DNA of 64,000 nucleotides. It comes from Lentilactobacillus raoultii (GTDB taxonomy: Bacteria > Bacillota > Bacilli > Lactobacillales > Lactobacillaceae). The position numbers were made by a program, and so were the translations under genes. Under the pieces are notes generated by a model that saw only the letters and a program-made list of their open reading frames with translations, was not told the origin of the DNA and did no database searches. Of this stretch, positions 46,174 to 55,554 are shown in pieces. Within the stretch, counting starts at the first letter, position 1. Every line of letters begins with the position of its first letter. The stretch is from assembly GCF_900411375.1 (NCBI RefSeq), contig NZ_LS423005.1:1-64000 (forward strand), in the 5' to 3' direction.

Positions 46174-47391
46174 CTAAGCGTGATTCTTTCGCATGACCTT
46201 GGTATTGTTATAGACTAATATTAAATTTAAAAAGACTAAAATAGCAGTTGAAATGAAAACGCCAGCGTAATTAAACGTGGTGGAAATAATCGAGCCAATA
46301 ATTGGGCCGGAGACGTTTCCCATCGCTTGAAAAGATTGATTCCAACTAAAGACCCGACCAGTTACTTCAAATGGTGTGTTTTTAGCTAAAATCGCTTGGA
46401 CGGCCGGCAACATTGTGGCGTTTGCAATCCCAATTAAAAATCGCAACCCAATTAGCTGCCAAACATTAGTGACAAAGGCCATTGGCACATAAACAATCAT
46501 GGCCAAAATGAAGCCAATAATTATGATTCGGTCAGTCCCAATTCGATCGCCGAGTTTGCCCAACATTGGAGCAGCTGCTAAAGTTGCTATTCCAGGAACG
46601 GCCGCAACAATTCCGCTATAGAAAGTGGTAGCTGAGCTGTCATTCATAATTTGCCGAACGTATAATGCCAGAATCGGGGCAATTGAATTGTTGGCAGCTT
46701 GGATAATCATCGTGGTGATAAACATCCCAAAAACCAGTTTGGAATTGGTTAATCGCTTAATCACACCACGAGTGCTCAACATCATGGTCTTAGCAACTGG
46801 TTTAAAATCTTCGTGAACTAAGAGAAGCGTTAGCAGGAAAACGGATAGCAACAAGCCACCGGTAATAAAAAAAGTGATCCGATAGCTGAATAACGAAGCT
46901 AAAATCCCACCTAGTAAAGGGCCAAGCAAAGTACCGGAAACGTTTCCTGTTACCAATGTTCCTAAAGCTTGGCCGCTTTTATCTTTGGGAACCTGGGTGG
47001 CGATTAAGGCGTTGGCGTTACTGATATATCCTGAAAAGACGCCCTGCAGTAATCGAAGTGCAATTAATTCCCAGACGTTGGTCACCAATCCCATTAGAAA
47101 GAAGACGATTGCCATTCCGGCTGAAGCTCGAACCAACATTAATTTTCGACCGGTTTGATCGGCCAGTTTTCCCCAAAATGGTGAGGCAAGAGCTGTGACA
47201 AGATAGGTTGCAGCAAAAGCTAGGCCACTGTATAAGCTTAATTGATCATGTGAAAAATTTCCCATTGTATCAACATAAAGCGATAAAAATGGCATAACTT
47301 CACTAAAACCAATTCCAGCCATAAAGGTGCCAAACCAGAGAACGGTTAAATTTTGACGCCAGGAATTGGGTCGGCTCTTTAATTTTAGCAA
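46174..47391 (-). CDS. MFS drug-efflux-type transporter
   Basis: 405 aa, twelve membrane helices. The loop GKLADQTGRKLMLV between helices 2 and 3 and its repeat GKLGDRIGTDRIIII in the second half mark the major facilitator superfamily; GNVSGTLLGPLLGGIL matches the antiporter motif C of drug:H+ exporters (DHA1, similar to TetA/MdtG types). The substrate is unknown. Start ATG 47391 follows AAAGGAG on the minus strand. It is divergent from the sortase gene. Confidence 0.88.
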   Translation of the reverse strand: MLKLKSRPNSWRQNLTVLWFGTFMAGIGFSEVMPFLSLYVDTMGNFSHDQLSLYSGLAFAATYLVTALASPFWGKLADQTGRKLMLVRASAGMAIVFFLMGLVTNVWELIALRLLQGVFSGYISNANALIATQVPKDKSGQALGTLVTGNVSGTLLGPLLGGILASLFSYRITFFITGGLLLSVFLLTLLLVHEDFKPVAKTMMLSTRGVIKRLTNSKLVFGMFITTMIIQAANNSIAPILALYVRQIMNDSSATTFYSGIVAAVPGIATLAAAPMLGKLGDRIGTDRIIIIGFILAMIVYVPMAFVTNVWQLIGLRFLIGIANATMLPAVQAILAKNTPFEVTGRVFSWNQSFQAMGNVSGPIIGSIISTTFNYAGVFISTAILVFLNLILVYNNTKVMRKNHA

Positions 47392-47430
47392 TGGTAAACT
47401 CCTTTCAAAAAGTAATGGTGGTCATTAAAA

Positions 47431-48150
47431 ATGAAAAAGATAAAAATTAAATCCAAATTTTTTACACTGATCTTTAGCTTGTTAACTTTGACGGCATTGG
47501 GGTTAATTTTTAATCGACCAATCAAAAATCAATTAATTGATTCTTACCACCCCAAAATTACACGTCAAACAGTTGCGGCAACTAAACGACGAATGGCGGA
47601 GAAAAACCCTCAACATCAACAAAACGTCAGCTATGATTTTAAAAAGGTGAGGTCACTTGATTTCGAAACGGCTTTTCGCTCGCGCTTCAATACACAACGA
47701 ATTGAATTAATCGGCCAACTTCTAATTCCCGAATCGGGCATTCATTTACCAATTGGCTTAGGAGTTTCAAATCAAACGTTAGCATTGGCTGCGGGAACGA
47801 TGCGACCAGATCAGCAAATGGGGGATGGAAATTATCCCCTCGCCGGTCACCACATGGTTAATCGAAACGTCCTGTTTGGCCCGCTTTATTTTAAAACGCG
47901 CGTTGGCCAGCCAATTTATTTAACGGATATGAAACGCGTCTACCAATATCGGGTTTATCAACGAGTGTTTATTGCGGCTAATCGAATAGATGTCATTAAA
48001 CAGACACGTCGATCAATTGTGACGCTGATAACGTGCGATGCAACTGGGAAGGGACGGTTAATGGTGAGGGGTCGTTTGATTCGTTCTTTGGCACTTTCGC
48101 AGGCGTCACCAAAATTAAAACGAGCCCTTTTGAGGCCCGCCAACACTTAA
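47431..48150 (+). CDS. srtA: Class A sortase
   Basis: 239 aa membrane transpeptidase that joins LPXTG proteins to peptidoglycan. N-terminal signal-anchor helix (about 9-27) and catalytic triad His140 (PLAGHHM), Cys202 (TLITCDATG) and Arg209 (GKGRLMVRG). The LPQTG protein of the heme operon (1233-2468) is a likely substrate. ATG 47431; the ribosome site is weak (AATGGTGG). Its stop codon overlaps the stop of the convergent phosphatase gene. Confidence 0.93.
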   Translation: MKKIKIKSKFFTLIFSLLTLTALGLIFNRPIKNQLIDSYHPKITRQTVAATKRRMAEKNPQHQQNVSYDFKKVRSLDFETAFRSRFNTQRIELIGQLLIPESGIHLPIGLGVSNQTLALAAGTMRPDQQMGDGNYPLAGHHMVNRNVLFGPLYFKTRVGQPIYLTDMKRVYQYRVYQRVFIAANRIDVIKQTRRSIVTLITCDATGKGRLMVRGRLIRSLALSQASPKLKRALLRPANT

Positions 48151-48614
48151 AGCAGATTTGATTTAATATAGTCCAACCAGTAGGGCAGCGCCAGTGACAG
48201 TTGTCGATAGGTCCGGCCAAATCGATGATCGTACCATGGATCAGGAATATCCTGGCCGGCTTTTTCAGGAACAATGTCAAAGCAAAGGTGAACTTTTTTC
48301 TGATCAGCTGGTGGTGCCATTTGTTTTAAATAATAAATGTTTTGACTGTCCATGCCGATGATGAGATCAGCCCGATGGAAGTCTTCCAAGGTAACCGGCC
48401 GGGAACGCAAGTTGGAAATATCCAAACCATGCTTGGCCATTTCCACCTGAGCACCGGGGTGGGGTGGGTTGCCCTGTTCTTCAGTACTGATTCCTGCTGA
48501 GTCAACCGTGACTTTGTTTTCCAACTGTTGATCTTTCAGCATTTTTTTAAATAGTCCCTCAGCCATTGGTGAGCGACAAATATTTCCTAAGCAGACAAAT
48601 AAAACGTTAGTCAT
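48147..48614 (-). CDS. Low-molecular-weight protein tyrosine phosphatase
   Basis: 155 aa. P-loop VCLGNICRSPMAEG (Cys nucleophile, Arg) at the N-terminus and the general acid Asp in IPDPWYDH near residue 125. Such enzymes act on phosphotyrosine (often in capsule control) or on arginine phosphate (YwlE type). The frame extends to ATG 48629, but GAGG is 9 bases before ATG 48614. It converges on sortase with a 4-base overlap of stop codons (TTAA). Confidence 0.92.
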   Translation of the reverse strand: MTNVLFVCLGNICRSPMAEGLFKKMLKDQQLENKVTVDSAGISTEEQGNPPHPGAQVEMAKHGLDISNLRSRPVTLEDFHRADLIIGMDSQNIYYLKQMAPPADQKKVHLCFDIVPEKAGQDIPDPWYDHRFGRTYRQLSLALPYWLDYIKSNLL

Positions 48615-48806
48615 CACATACATCCTCAAATCAATAGTCTATTAATTCTAATCATACCAATGATCGCTTGGGAGGGCAACCAACTCGCAATTTATTAAAT
48701 TGTTGCAATGCTTGTTCACTAATTAGTTATTTTAAAAAGATTTTAGAGACAGATATTCTATTCCGGAGTACAATGAAAATGAAAAGCTGAGATGGAGACA
48801 TGAACG

Positions 48807-49568
48807 ATGAAGGGTAATTTCATATTTATTAATACAAATCCAATTTCCAACATGATTTTGTCGTCTGGAATTACGACGGCTGATTATGTTAACGGGCTTG
48901 ACGAGCTTCCGGATAATATTATCTTGCTTAATGGTGACGATGATGTTGCTAATGGGTATAATTCACATTCCCGGTTTGATTTACTGAGCGGGTCGGGTGA
49001 GATTCGCCGATACCTTTTAAGGAACCCGACTAAGCAAAAGAAATTCATTGATTTTAATGACGAAGACAGTTTAAATAGCTTATCGCCGTTTGAAATTGCT
49101 GAACTGCTATACTTGGGGCATATGGGCACGCCGATGGGGAGACCATTTTCTTCCAAGCTGCTCAACCATTACATCTATCTTGATTTGGAAAACAATACCA
49201 CAAGAACCTATTATCGCCGTTTTTCGGATTTCAATCATGTCTTGGAGATTGCTTTGAAGCGTAATTTACGAGAAGTTCATAATACATTACGGGTCTTTCT
49301 ACGGCCATTGGCGATTAAAGATGTTGACAATTCAATTTTGATTAAGTTGATTACACGAGCTAATGACGGTTTATTTGTAGTATTTGGCGCACTTAGAGAA
49401 AAAAGTCGAATTTACCATATTCCGTTAAGGATTTTGAAAAATCCGGATCAGGTTTCGATTATTTTAAAAACAAAGGAAATTGAATCCAATACAGATTATA
49501 TGGGTGATTTAACGTATGATTTACAGCATTCAAAGTGGGATTTGCAGTGGCGTGACGATCAAAGCTAA
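48807..49568 (+). CDS. Uncharacterised 253-aa protein
   Basis: Not recognised. Soluble, no signal or membrane helix, Asn/Asp/Leu-rich, with two-part look: about 1-135 (DELPDNIILLNGDDDV; SPFEIAELLYLGHMGTP) and 136-253 (YIYLDLENNTTRTYYRRFSDF; FLRPLAIKDVD). The phrase LLYLGHMGTPMGRPFSSKL looks conserved and could be a site. It may be one of the lactobacillus-only proteins of unknown role. ATG 48807 follows GATGGAGACATGAACG (GGAG at 11 bases). It is placed alone before murF. Confidence 0.75.
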   Translation: MKGNFIFINTNPISNMILSSGITTADYVNGLDELPDNIILLNGDDDVANGYNSHSRFDLLSGSGEIRRYLLRNPTKQKKFIDFNDEDSLNSLSPFEIAELLYLGHMGTPMGRPFSSKLLNHYIYLDLENNTTRTYYRRFSDFNHVLEIALKRNLREVHNTLRVFLRPLAIKDVDNSILIKLITRANDGLFVVFGALREKSRIYHIPLRILKNPDQVSIILKTKEIESNTDYMGDLTYDLQHSKWDLQWRDDQS

Positions 49569-49678
49569 TAATAGTTTGTGTCGAGGGGATGGCACACCGA
49601 TTTAAAGACGGTGGCTGTTTCGTCGATTATTTTTTGTTATAATAAATAGTAATTATATTTTAAATTGGAGCGCTAAAA

Positions 49679-51061
49679 ATGAAAATGACGATTGGCGAAA
49701 TTGTCAAAGCAATTGATGCCAGCATTGATGATCAAACTGATAAGGCTTTACAAACCGAAGTGGTTGGGGTTTGCTTTGATACACGTAAGCTAACACCCGG
49801 CCAGCTCTTTATCCCGCTAAACGGGTCACACGATGGGCATGATTTTATTGACAAAGCCATTCAAGGTGGCGCTGCTGCAACGCTTTGGGGACGCGATCAT
49901 GCTGATCGGCTGCCCTTAGAGATTCCCGCTTTGGTGGTTGATGATCCGTTAACAGCTTTTCAGAAATTAAGTCGATATTACCTGACTAAAATTAACCCTC
50001 GAGTCATTGCAGTCACCGGTAGTAACGGCAAGACCACTACCAAGGACATGATTGCCTCAGTCTTGAGTGATGAATTTAATGTCACTAAGACGTATGATAA
50101 TTTCAATAATGAAATTGGAGTGCCATATACTATTTTACAGATGGATTCCAATACTGACTTTTTAGTTGTTGAAATGGGGATGGATCGGCCAGGCCAGCTT
50201 GATTTTCTTTCTAAATTAGTTCAACCTGATGTTGCAATTATTACAATGATTGGGGAAGCCCATATTGAGTTTTTTGGCACCAGGGATAAAATTGCGGATA
50301 CTAAAATGGAAATTACGCATGGCTTGAAAGCTGACGGATATTTCATTTATGATGGTGACGAGCCTTTATTGGTTGAACGAGCCAAACAAGTAGACTTTGC
50401 AAAGATGACCTTTGGCAGGTCTAAGACGGATGACGTTTACGCGACTGAAACCAGTGATGGTCAGTATGATACGTCGTTTAAAGTCAATCTTTGGCCAGAG
50501 CAAAAAATAACCATTCCAATGATGGGAGACTATAACGTTAATAATGCGCTGGCAGCGATCGCCGTTGGTAAACTGTTTCAAATTCCTCAGATTGAAATTG
50601 TTCGGAAACTTTCCAAATTTGATTTAACGAAGAATCGAACCGAATGGTTAACCGGCAAAAATGGCGAAAAAATTTTGAGTGATGTCTACAATTCAAACCC
50701 AACGGCTGCCAGAGAAGTTCTTAGCGCTTTTTCCCGAACGCCCGTCTCTGGGCGGCGAATTGTTGTATTGGGCGACATGCTCGAGCTTGGACTGAAGTCA
50801 CCCCAGATGCATGCGTCGTTAGCCAAAGAGATTAATTCAAATGAAATTGCGATGGTTTATCTAATTGGTGAAGACATGAAAGCATTATACGAGAAATTAA
50901 AGCCGGTTTTTGCACCTGAAAATCTGCATTACTATCGCGCCGATCAGTTGGATCAACTCAGTGAGGATTTAAGAAAAGAACTGCAAGCTGACGATGAGGT
51001 TATGCTTAAGGCCAGTCATGGGCTGCATCTTGAGAATGTGGTGACCAGGCTGACTGCGTAA
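49679..51061 (+). CDS. murF: UDP-MurNAc-tripeptide--D-Ala-D-Ala ligase
   Basis: 460 aa, Mur ligase. ATP loop VTGSNGKTTTKDMI, central domain marks FNNEIGVPYTIL and VVEMGMDRPGQLDFL, and C-terminal domain YNSNPTAAREVL with GDMLELG. It adds the D-Ala-D-Ala dipeptide to the peptidoglycan precursor in the cytosol. ATG 49679 follows TTGGAGCGC. A TATAAT box (about 49637-49642) gives it a likely promoter. D-Ala comes from the racemase at 53345. Confidence 0.96.
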   Translation: MKMTIGEIVKAIDASIDDQTDKALQTEVVGVCFDTRKLTPGQLFIPLNGSHDGHDFIDKAIQGGAAATLWGRDHADRLPLEIPALVVDDPLTAFQKLSRYYLTKINPRVIAVTGSNGKTTTKDMIASVLSDEFNVTKTYDNFNNEIGVPYTILQMDSNTDFLVVEMGMDRPGQLDFLSKLVQPDVAIITMIGEAHIEFFGTRDKIADTKMEITHGLKADGYFIYDGDEPLLVERAKQVDFAKMTFGRSKTDDVYATETSDGQYDTSFKVNLWPEQKITIPMMGDYNVNNALAAIAVGKLFQIPQIEIVRKLSKFDLTKNRTEWLTGKNGEKILSDVYNSNPTAAREVLSAFSRTPVSGRRIVVLGDMLELGLKSPQMHASLAKEINSNEIAMVYLIGEDMKALYEKLKPVFAPENLHYYRADQLDQLSEDLRKELQADDEVMLKASHGLHLENVVTRLTA

Positions 51062-51345
51062 AATTACCCAATTTAATTAAGAATTGTTAAATGAAAATTC
51101 TACTGTTGCTTTTCAACAAATTAATTGATAATGGATTTTTGCTTAATGATTTTTCCTTGCGTAATTGATGTAAACGATGTAGAATTAATAAGTTACTTTT
51201 TGAAAATCAAATTTAGTTTGAAAAAGAAGCTGGATTAATTTAAAATTTAAAGAAAACTAGTCAAGTAATTAACGATTTACGAAAAACGGACTTTTTTCAG
51301 TTAATTACGGCACTGCTATTGTTTCAATTTTAGGAGGAAACATAT

Positions 51346-52845
51346 TTGAAGTTTAGTGAATTAGGACTATCGGATTCTCTGCTTTCTGCAATCTCGAAGA
51401 GTGGTTTTGAAGAGGCAACGCCGATTCAGGCAGAAACTATTCCAATGGTTCTTAAGGGACAAGACGTTATTGGTCAGGCACAAACCGGTACTGGGAAAAC
51501 AGCTGCCTTTGCCTTGCCAATTTTGCAACATTTGGATTTTAGCAATCCTAATGTACAGGCACTCATTATTTCACCGACCCGTGAATTAGCTATTCAAACC
51601 CAGGAAGAAGTTTATCGACTTGGAAAAGATGAACACGCTAAGGTCCAGGTTGTTTACGGTGGTGCTGACATTCGTCGACAAATCAATGCTTTGAAGAGTC
51701 ATCCACAGGTTATTGTGGGGACTCCGGGAAGAATTTTGGATCATATTAGTCGCCATACATTAAAGTTGGATCATGTTAAGACCTTAGTGTTGGATGAAGC
51801 TGATGAGATGTTGAACATGGGCTTCTTAGACGACATCGAATCAATTATTAAACAGGTTCCGGATGATCGACAGACCCTTCTTTTTTCGGCAACGATGCCG
51901 CCGCAAATTAAGCGGGTCGGGGTTCAGTTTATGAAGGATCCAAAGCAGGTAAAGATTAAGGCTAAGGAATTGACGACTGACCTAATTGATCAGTACTACG
52001 TTCGTGTTAAGGAATACGAGAAGTTTGATACGATGACTCGGTTCTTCGATGTCCAAGACCCTGAAGTAACGATTGTCTTCTGTCGAACCAAGCGCCGAGT
52101 TGATGAAGTTTCGAAAGGCTTGGAAGCCCGTGGCTATAATGCGGCAGGCCTTCATGGCGATTTGACTCAAGCCCGTCGGACCGAGATTATGAACGAGTTT
52201 AAACGGGGTAAGGTTGATATTTTAGTTGCGACAGACGTGGCAGCTCGTGGGATCGATATTTCAGGTGTGACTCACGTTTACAACTATGATATTCCTCAAG
52301 ATCCGGATAGTTATGTTCACCGGGTTGGCCGAACAGGGCGAGCAGGGAAACATGGTGTTTCCATTACCTTTACGACCCCTAATGAAATGGATTATCTGCA
52401 TGAAATTGAAAAATTAACTAAGGTGCGGATGTTACCACTGAAGCCACCAACGGAACAAGAAGCATTTGTTGGTCAGTTAAACGCTGCTGAATCAGATATC
52501 GGCGAATTAATTAAACGCACGAACACTGATAAGTACGAAAAAATGGCTGACAAGCTTTTGGACGAATATGAAGCTACCGATTTAGTAGCGGCATTATTGA
52601 ATGATGTTACTCGAGACTATGTCAAGGTTAAAATTACGCCTGAGCGGCCATTATCACGGCGGCATCATGGAAGTGGACGTCGTAACAATAATCGCGGCGG
52701 TGGCCACTGGAACAATCGACGAAATGGTGATCATCATTCATCACACAATCGAAATCGTCGCAATGGCGGTGGTAATCGTGATCGAAAACGAAATGATGAA
52801 CGTCATTCAAGCAGTAAACATCGGTTTACGATTAAAAACAAATAG
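51346..52845 (+). CDS. cshA: DEAD-box RNA helicase CshA
   Basis: 499 aa. Q motif SGFEEATPIQAETIP, Walker A AQTGTGKTAAF, PTRELAIQ, DEAD box VLDEADEML, SAT, and C-terminal motifs VATDVAARGIDISG and HRVGRTGRAGK. The tail after residue 440 is rich in Arg/Gly/Asn/His and binds RNA. It unwinds RNA in the degradosome and ribosome assembly and is important in cold. Start TTG 51346 follows AGGAGG. The 284 bases before it hold an AT-rich leader with no clear feature. Gene order cshA-acpS-alr-mazEF is as in Bacillus. Confidence 0.96.
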   Translation: MKFSELGLSDSLLSAISKSGFEEATPIQAETIPMVLKGQDVIGQAQTGTGKTAAFALPILQHLDFSNPNVQALIISPTRELAIQTQEEVYRLGKDEHAKVQVVYGGADIRRQINALKSHPQVIVGTPGRILDHISRHTLKLDHVKTLVLDEADEMLNMGFLDDIESIIKQVPDDRQTLLFSATMPPQIKRVGVQFMKDPKQVKIKAKELTTDLIDQYYVRVKEYEKFDTMTRFFDVQDPEVTIVFCRTKRRVDEVSKGLEARGYNAAGLHGDLTQARRTEIMNEFKRGKVDILVATDVAARGIDISGVTHVYNYDIPQDPDSYVHRVGRTGRAGKHGVSITFTTPNEMDYLHEIEKLTKVRMLPLKPPTEQEAFVGQLNAAESDIGELIKRTNTDKYEKMADKLLDEYEATDLVAALLNDVTRDYVKVKITPERPLSRRHHGSGRRNNNRGGGHWNNRRNGDHHSSHNRNRRNGGGNRDRKRNDERHSSSKHRFTIKNK

Positions 52846-52881
52846 TGTTAATGAACAACGTTAGCTCATTAATTAATTGAT

Positions 52882-52925
52882 AACAAAAGCTGGGGCAGAA
52901 AAGATTGTTCCGGCTTTTGTTACTT
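52882..52925 (+). terminator. Hairpin after cshA
   Basis: Stem AACAAAAGCTGG/CCGGCTTTTGTT (one wobble) with a 16-base loop; the T tract lies inside the stem, so efficiency is uncertain. Confidence 0.55.
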
Positions 52926-52979
52926 ACATAAAAAATATGGTATTATTAAATGTAATGCGAATTTGTGAGGAATTTATCT

Positions 52980-53345
52980 ATGATTACCGGACTTGGCGTT
53001 GATATTACAGATATTGATCGAATTAAAGCAGCTGTCGCTCATAATGGTCACTTTATTAAGCGGATCTTAACGGAAGCTGAAATCAAACAAATGGTTAATT
53101 TTTCTGAAAAACGGCGAATCGAGTACATTGCGGGGCGATTTTCTGCCAAAGAATCCTATTCAAAAGCATTTGGCTCCGGATTGGGATCGGCTGTTAGATT
53201 TCACGATTTAACGATTGTCGACGATGAGAAGGGAAAACCAATCATTTTGACACATCCGTTTGACGGCCGCGCCTTCGTATCCATCTCTCACACAAATGAA
53301 ATAGTGATGACTGAAGTGATTTTAGAGAGAATCGAGGATAAGTAA
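52980..53345 (+). CDS. acpS: Holo-[acyl-carrier-protein] synthase
   Basis: 121 aa. Transfers phosphopantetheine from CoA to acyl carrier protein. Marks: TGLGVDITDIDRI (Asp metal ligand), YIAGRFSAKESYSKAFG (Glu/Lys) and SISHTNEIV. The frame opens with GTG at 52965, which is part of the ribosome site GTGAGG; ATG 52980, 9 bases later, is the start. Stop overlaps alr by one base. Confidence 0.96.
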   Translation: MITGLGVDITDIDRIKAAVAHNGHFIKRILTEAEIKQMVNFSEKRRIEYIAGRFSAKESYSKAFGSGLGSAVRFHDLTIVDDEKGKPIILTHPFDGRAFVSISHTNEIVMTEVILERIEDK

Positions 53346-54469
53346 TGACAGTTGGAACTTTACGAAATGCAAAATTGATTATTGATCAAAAAGCAATTTT
53401 TAATAATGTCCGAAATGCTGTTCAGAACACCGATTCAGGAACTGACTTATTTGTGGTGGTTAAGGCAAACGGCTATGGGCATGGTGCCATTCAAGTGGCC
53501 AAAGCGGCAGAAAAAGCTGGTGCAAAGGGGTTCTGTGTTGCTTTGTTGGAAGAAGCATTGGAACTGCGACAGGCTGGCTTTACCGAACCAATTTTAGTTT
53601 TGGGAATTACTGAACCGACTTTTGCGCCATCAGCTTGTGAACATCAAATTTCGTTGACTGTTAGTTCAACTGAATGGTTGACGACGGCTGCTTCAATTTT
53701 AGCGACTCAATCTTTAAAAACTAAATTACACATTCACTTGGCGATGGATACCGGGATGGGCCGGATTGGCTTTCAAACGCCGGCTGAACTACAGCAAGCA
53801 ATTGCAATTTTAAACCAGCATGCGACACTGTTAGATCTAGAAGGTTTGTTTACACATTTTGCGACAGCAGATAGCCAAAATGATTCCTATTTCAACTACC
53901 AATATGAAAATTATCAAAAAATGATGGCGGTCGTTGATCAACGGCCCAAATACGTCCATGTTGCCAACACCGCAACTAGTCTTTGGCATCGGGTTTGTGG
54001 TGCCAATATGATTCGCTATGGAATTGCAACTTATGGATTGAACCCTTCTGGAAGAACTATTACTAAAACACCTTATCCATTACATCCGGCAATGCGATTT
54101 GAAGCGGGATTAACCTATGTTAAACGTGTCGCCAAGGGACGCTCAATTGGTTATGGTGCAACCTATCAGGCATCTGAAGATGAATGGATTGGCACCGTTC
54201 CAATTGGCTATGCAGATGGCTTTCCTAGGAAAATGCAGGGCTTTTCAGTGTTAGTGGATGGTCAGTATTGCCCCGTAGTTGGCAGAGTTTGCATGGATCA
54301 ATTTATGATTAAGTTACCGAAGGCTTATCCGATTGACACGACCGTTACGATCATTGGAAAATCCGGGAATCGTGAGATTACGGTTGATGATCTTGCGGAG
54401 CAGTTAGGGACAATTAATTATGAGGTGGTTTGTGGATTTAGCGAACGACTTCAAAGGAAATATGTCTGA
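53345..54469 (+). CDS. alr: Alanine racemase
   Basis: 374 aa, PLP enzyme making D-Ala for cell wall. N-terminal barrel with the PLP lysine in VVVKANGYGHGA, HLAMDTGMGRIGF, and the C-terminal domain with the second catalytic Tyr region IGYGATYQA and GRVCMDQFM. Translation coupled to acpS by TAATG. Antitoxin and toxin genes follow 72 bases later, as in Bacillus. Confidence 0.97.
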   Translation: MTVGTLRNAKLIIDQKAIFNNVRNAVQNTDSGTDLFVVVKANGYGHGAIQVAKAAEKAGAKGFCVALLEEALELRQAGFTEPILVLGITEPTFAPSACEHQISLTVSSTEWLTTAASILATQSLKTKLHIHLAMDTGMGRIGFQTPAELQQAIAILNQHATLLDLEGLFTHFATADSQNDSYFNYQYENYQKMMAVVDQRPKYVHVANTATSLWHRVCGANMIRYGIATYGLNPSGRTITKTPYPLHPAMRFEAGLTYVKRVAKGRSIGYGATYQASEDEWIGTVPIGYADGFPRKMQGFSVLVDGQYCPVVGRVCMDQFMIKLPKAYPIDTTVTIIGKSGNREITVDDLAEQLGTINYEVVCGFSERLQRKYV

Positions 54470-54541
54470 CCTTACTGTTTTATTCGTGGTTTCATGGTAT
54501 ATTAGAAGGTAAAGTAATCTTGAAAAGTAGGAGATATCACA

Positions 54542-54826
54542 ATGGAAAAGGCGACTAATCAACAGCAATTTTCAGTTGTAATCAATGATCGAGTTGCAGA
54601 GAGGTTGGCTCAATTCTGTACAACCGTTGGCGTCTCTGAGAATGCAGCGGTTGGACTTGTAATCAACTATTTTTTTGATGATCCTAAATTAATTAGTAGA
54701 CTCATGAAGGGGTATCGCGAAATGGCAACTCTTAATCGCGAAATCAGTCATGATTTTTCTTGCTGTGAGGAGGATGCCGACGCTCATCTCGCACAGTATC
54801 GGCGGAGATTACGGAATTTTTATTAG
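54542..54826 (+). CDS. mazE: MazE-type antitoxin
   Basis: 94 aa. N-terminal ribbon-helix-helix pattern (FSVVINDRVAERLAQFC, then VSENAAVGLVINYFF) for DNA binding, and a C-terminal part that would wrap the toxin. It neutralises the ribonuclease encoded 38 bases after its stop and probably represses the pair. Position alr-antitoxin-toxin equals ndoAI of Bacillus subtilis. The C-terminal half has an unusual pair of cysteines (DFSCCEEDADAH). ATG 54542 follows GTAGGAGAT. Confidence 0.85.
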   Translation: MEKATNQQQFSVVINDRVAERLAQFCTTVGVSENAAVGLVINYFFDDPKLISRLMKGYREMATLNREISHDFSCCEEDADAHLAQYRRRLRNFY

Positions 54827-54864
54827 TTAAATAATTAAATGTTGCGATGATGGGAGGTGTGAGG

Positions 54865-55224
54865 GTGACTGACGTTATTTTTAAACGTGGAGACATTTTC
54901 TACGCTGATCTATCACCCGTTGTCGGTTCTGAACAGGGTGGTATGCGACCGGTGTTAATTATTCAAAATGACATCGGCAACCACTATAGTCCAACCGTCA
55001 TTGTTGCTGCCATAACCGCTAGAATCTCAAAACCAAAGATGCCGACGCATGTTGGAATATCAGCTAATAATGGTATCGAAAGAGACTCGGTCATCTTATT
55101 GGAGCAGATTAGAACGATTGATAAGCAACGACTAAAAGATAAGGTAACCCATTTAAATAATTCGACAATGACCAAGGTTGATAAAGCGATTCGAATTAGT
55201 TTAGGGTTAGCCAAAAACGCGTGA
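54865..55224 (+). CDS. mazF: MazF/PemK-type mRNA interferase toxin
   Basis: 119 aa, sequence-specific endoribonuclease. [50 protein letters not shown] and the [18 protein letters not shown] segment closely follow the Bacillus NdoA pattern; catalytic Arg and Thr are kept. GGGAGG (54852-54857) supports GTG 54865 rather than ATG 54847. The UACAU cleavage preference of Bacillus MazF may be shared but is not shown by sequence. Confidence 0.95.
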   Translation: MTDVIFKRGDIFYADLSPVVGSEQGGMRPVLIIQNDIGNHYSPTVIVAAITARISKPKMPTHVGISANNGIERDSVILLEQIRTIDKQRLKDKVTHLNNSTMTKVDKAIRISLGLAKNA

Positions 55225-55283
55225 AAGATCAGTATACATATAGGGACGTTCAAAGTGAATGAAACTAGGGGAAATGAGGAAGC

Positions 55284-55397
55284 GTGAATAATTTGGATTT
55301 CTTACTGAAGTCCAAGGGTATTTTTTACAAAAGTAGAGAATACCTGGTGACCAGTGACGAAGGCTGGTTACTAATTGATGACAGATCGGGTATTTAA
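55284..55397 (+). CDS. Possible 37-aa peptide
   Basis: GTG start 4-5 bases after GAGGA; the peptide starts MNNLDFLLKSKG and ends LLIDDRSGI, with normal amino acid use and no similarity that I know. It lies in the gap between mazF and the HsmA gene, downstream of mazF without a terminator. It could be a real small gene or a decayed remnant. The rest of the gap holds the twin operators. Confidence 0.3.
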   Translation: MNNLDFLLKSKGIFYKSREYLVTSDEGWLLIDDRSGI

Positions 55398-55471
55398 ATA
55401 TAAAAGTCGAAGTTCAGTTAATTCATTGGAATTGGTTGAACTTTTTTAATTTAATTTAAAAAATCTTTTTA

Positions 55472-55530
55472 GTGACACGGTGTCATTTATGTGTTAAACT
55501 AGGTTCAATTAGTAAATGACACGGTGTCAC
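55472..55530. promoter_or_regulatory. Promoter with twin perfect palindromes (TetR-type operator)
   Basis: TGACACGGTGTCA occurs at 55473-55485 and again at 55517-55529. A promoter GTGACA (55472-55477), 17 bases, TAAACT (55495-55500) is bracketed by them: the first covers the -35 and the second lies just after the start point, 26 bases before the HsmA gene. This is a repressor layout; a TetR-family protein is the likely binder, but no such gene is in the window. Confidence 0.75.
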
Positions 55531-55554
55531 TTAATAACTTTTGGAGGATTTTTT

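Noticed and set aside
52601-52864. Repeated CGT/AAT/GGT pattern at the 3' end of cshA as a repeat or CRISPR-like element
   Set aside because: It codes for the normal Arg/Asn/Gly-rich tail of CshA; units are irregular and there are no spacers.
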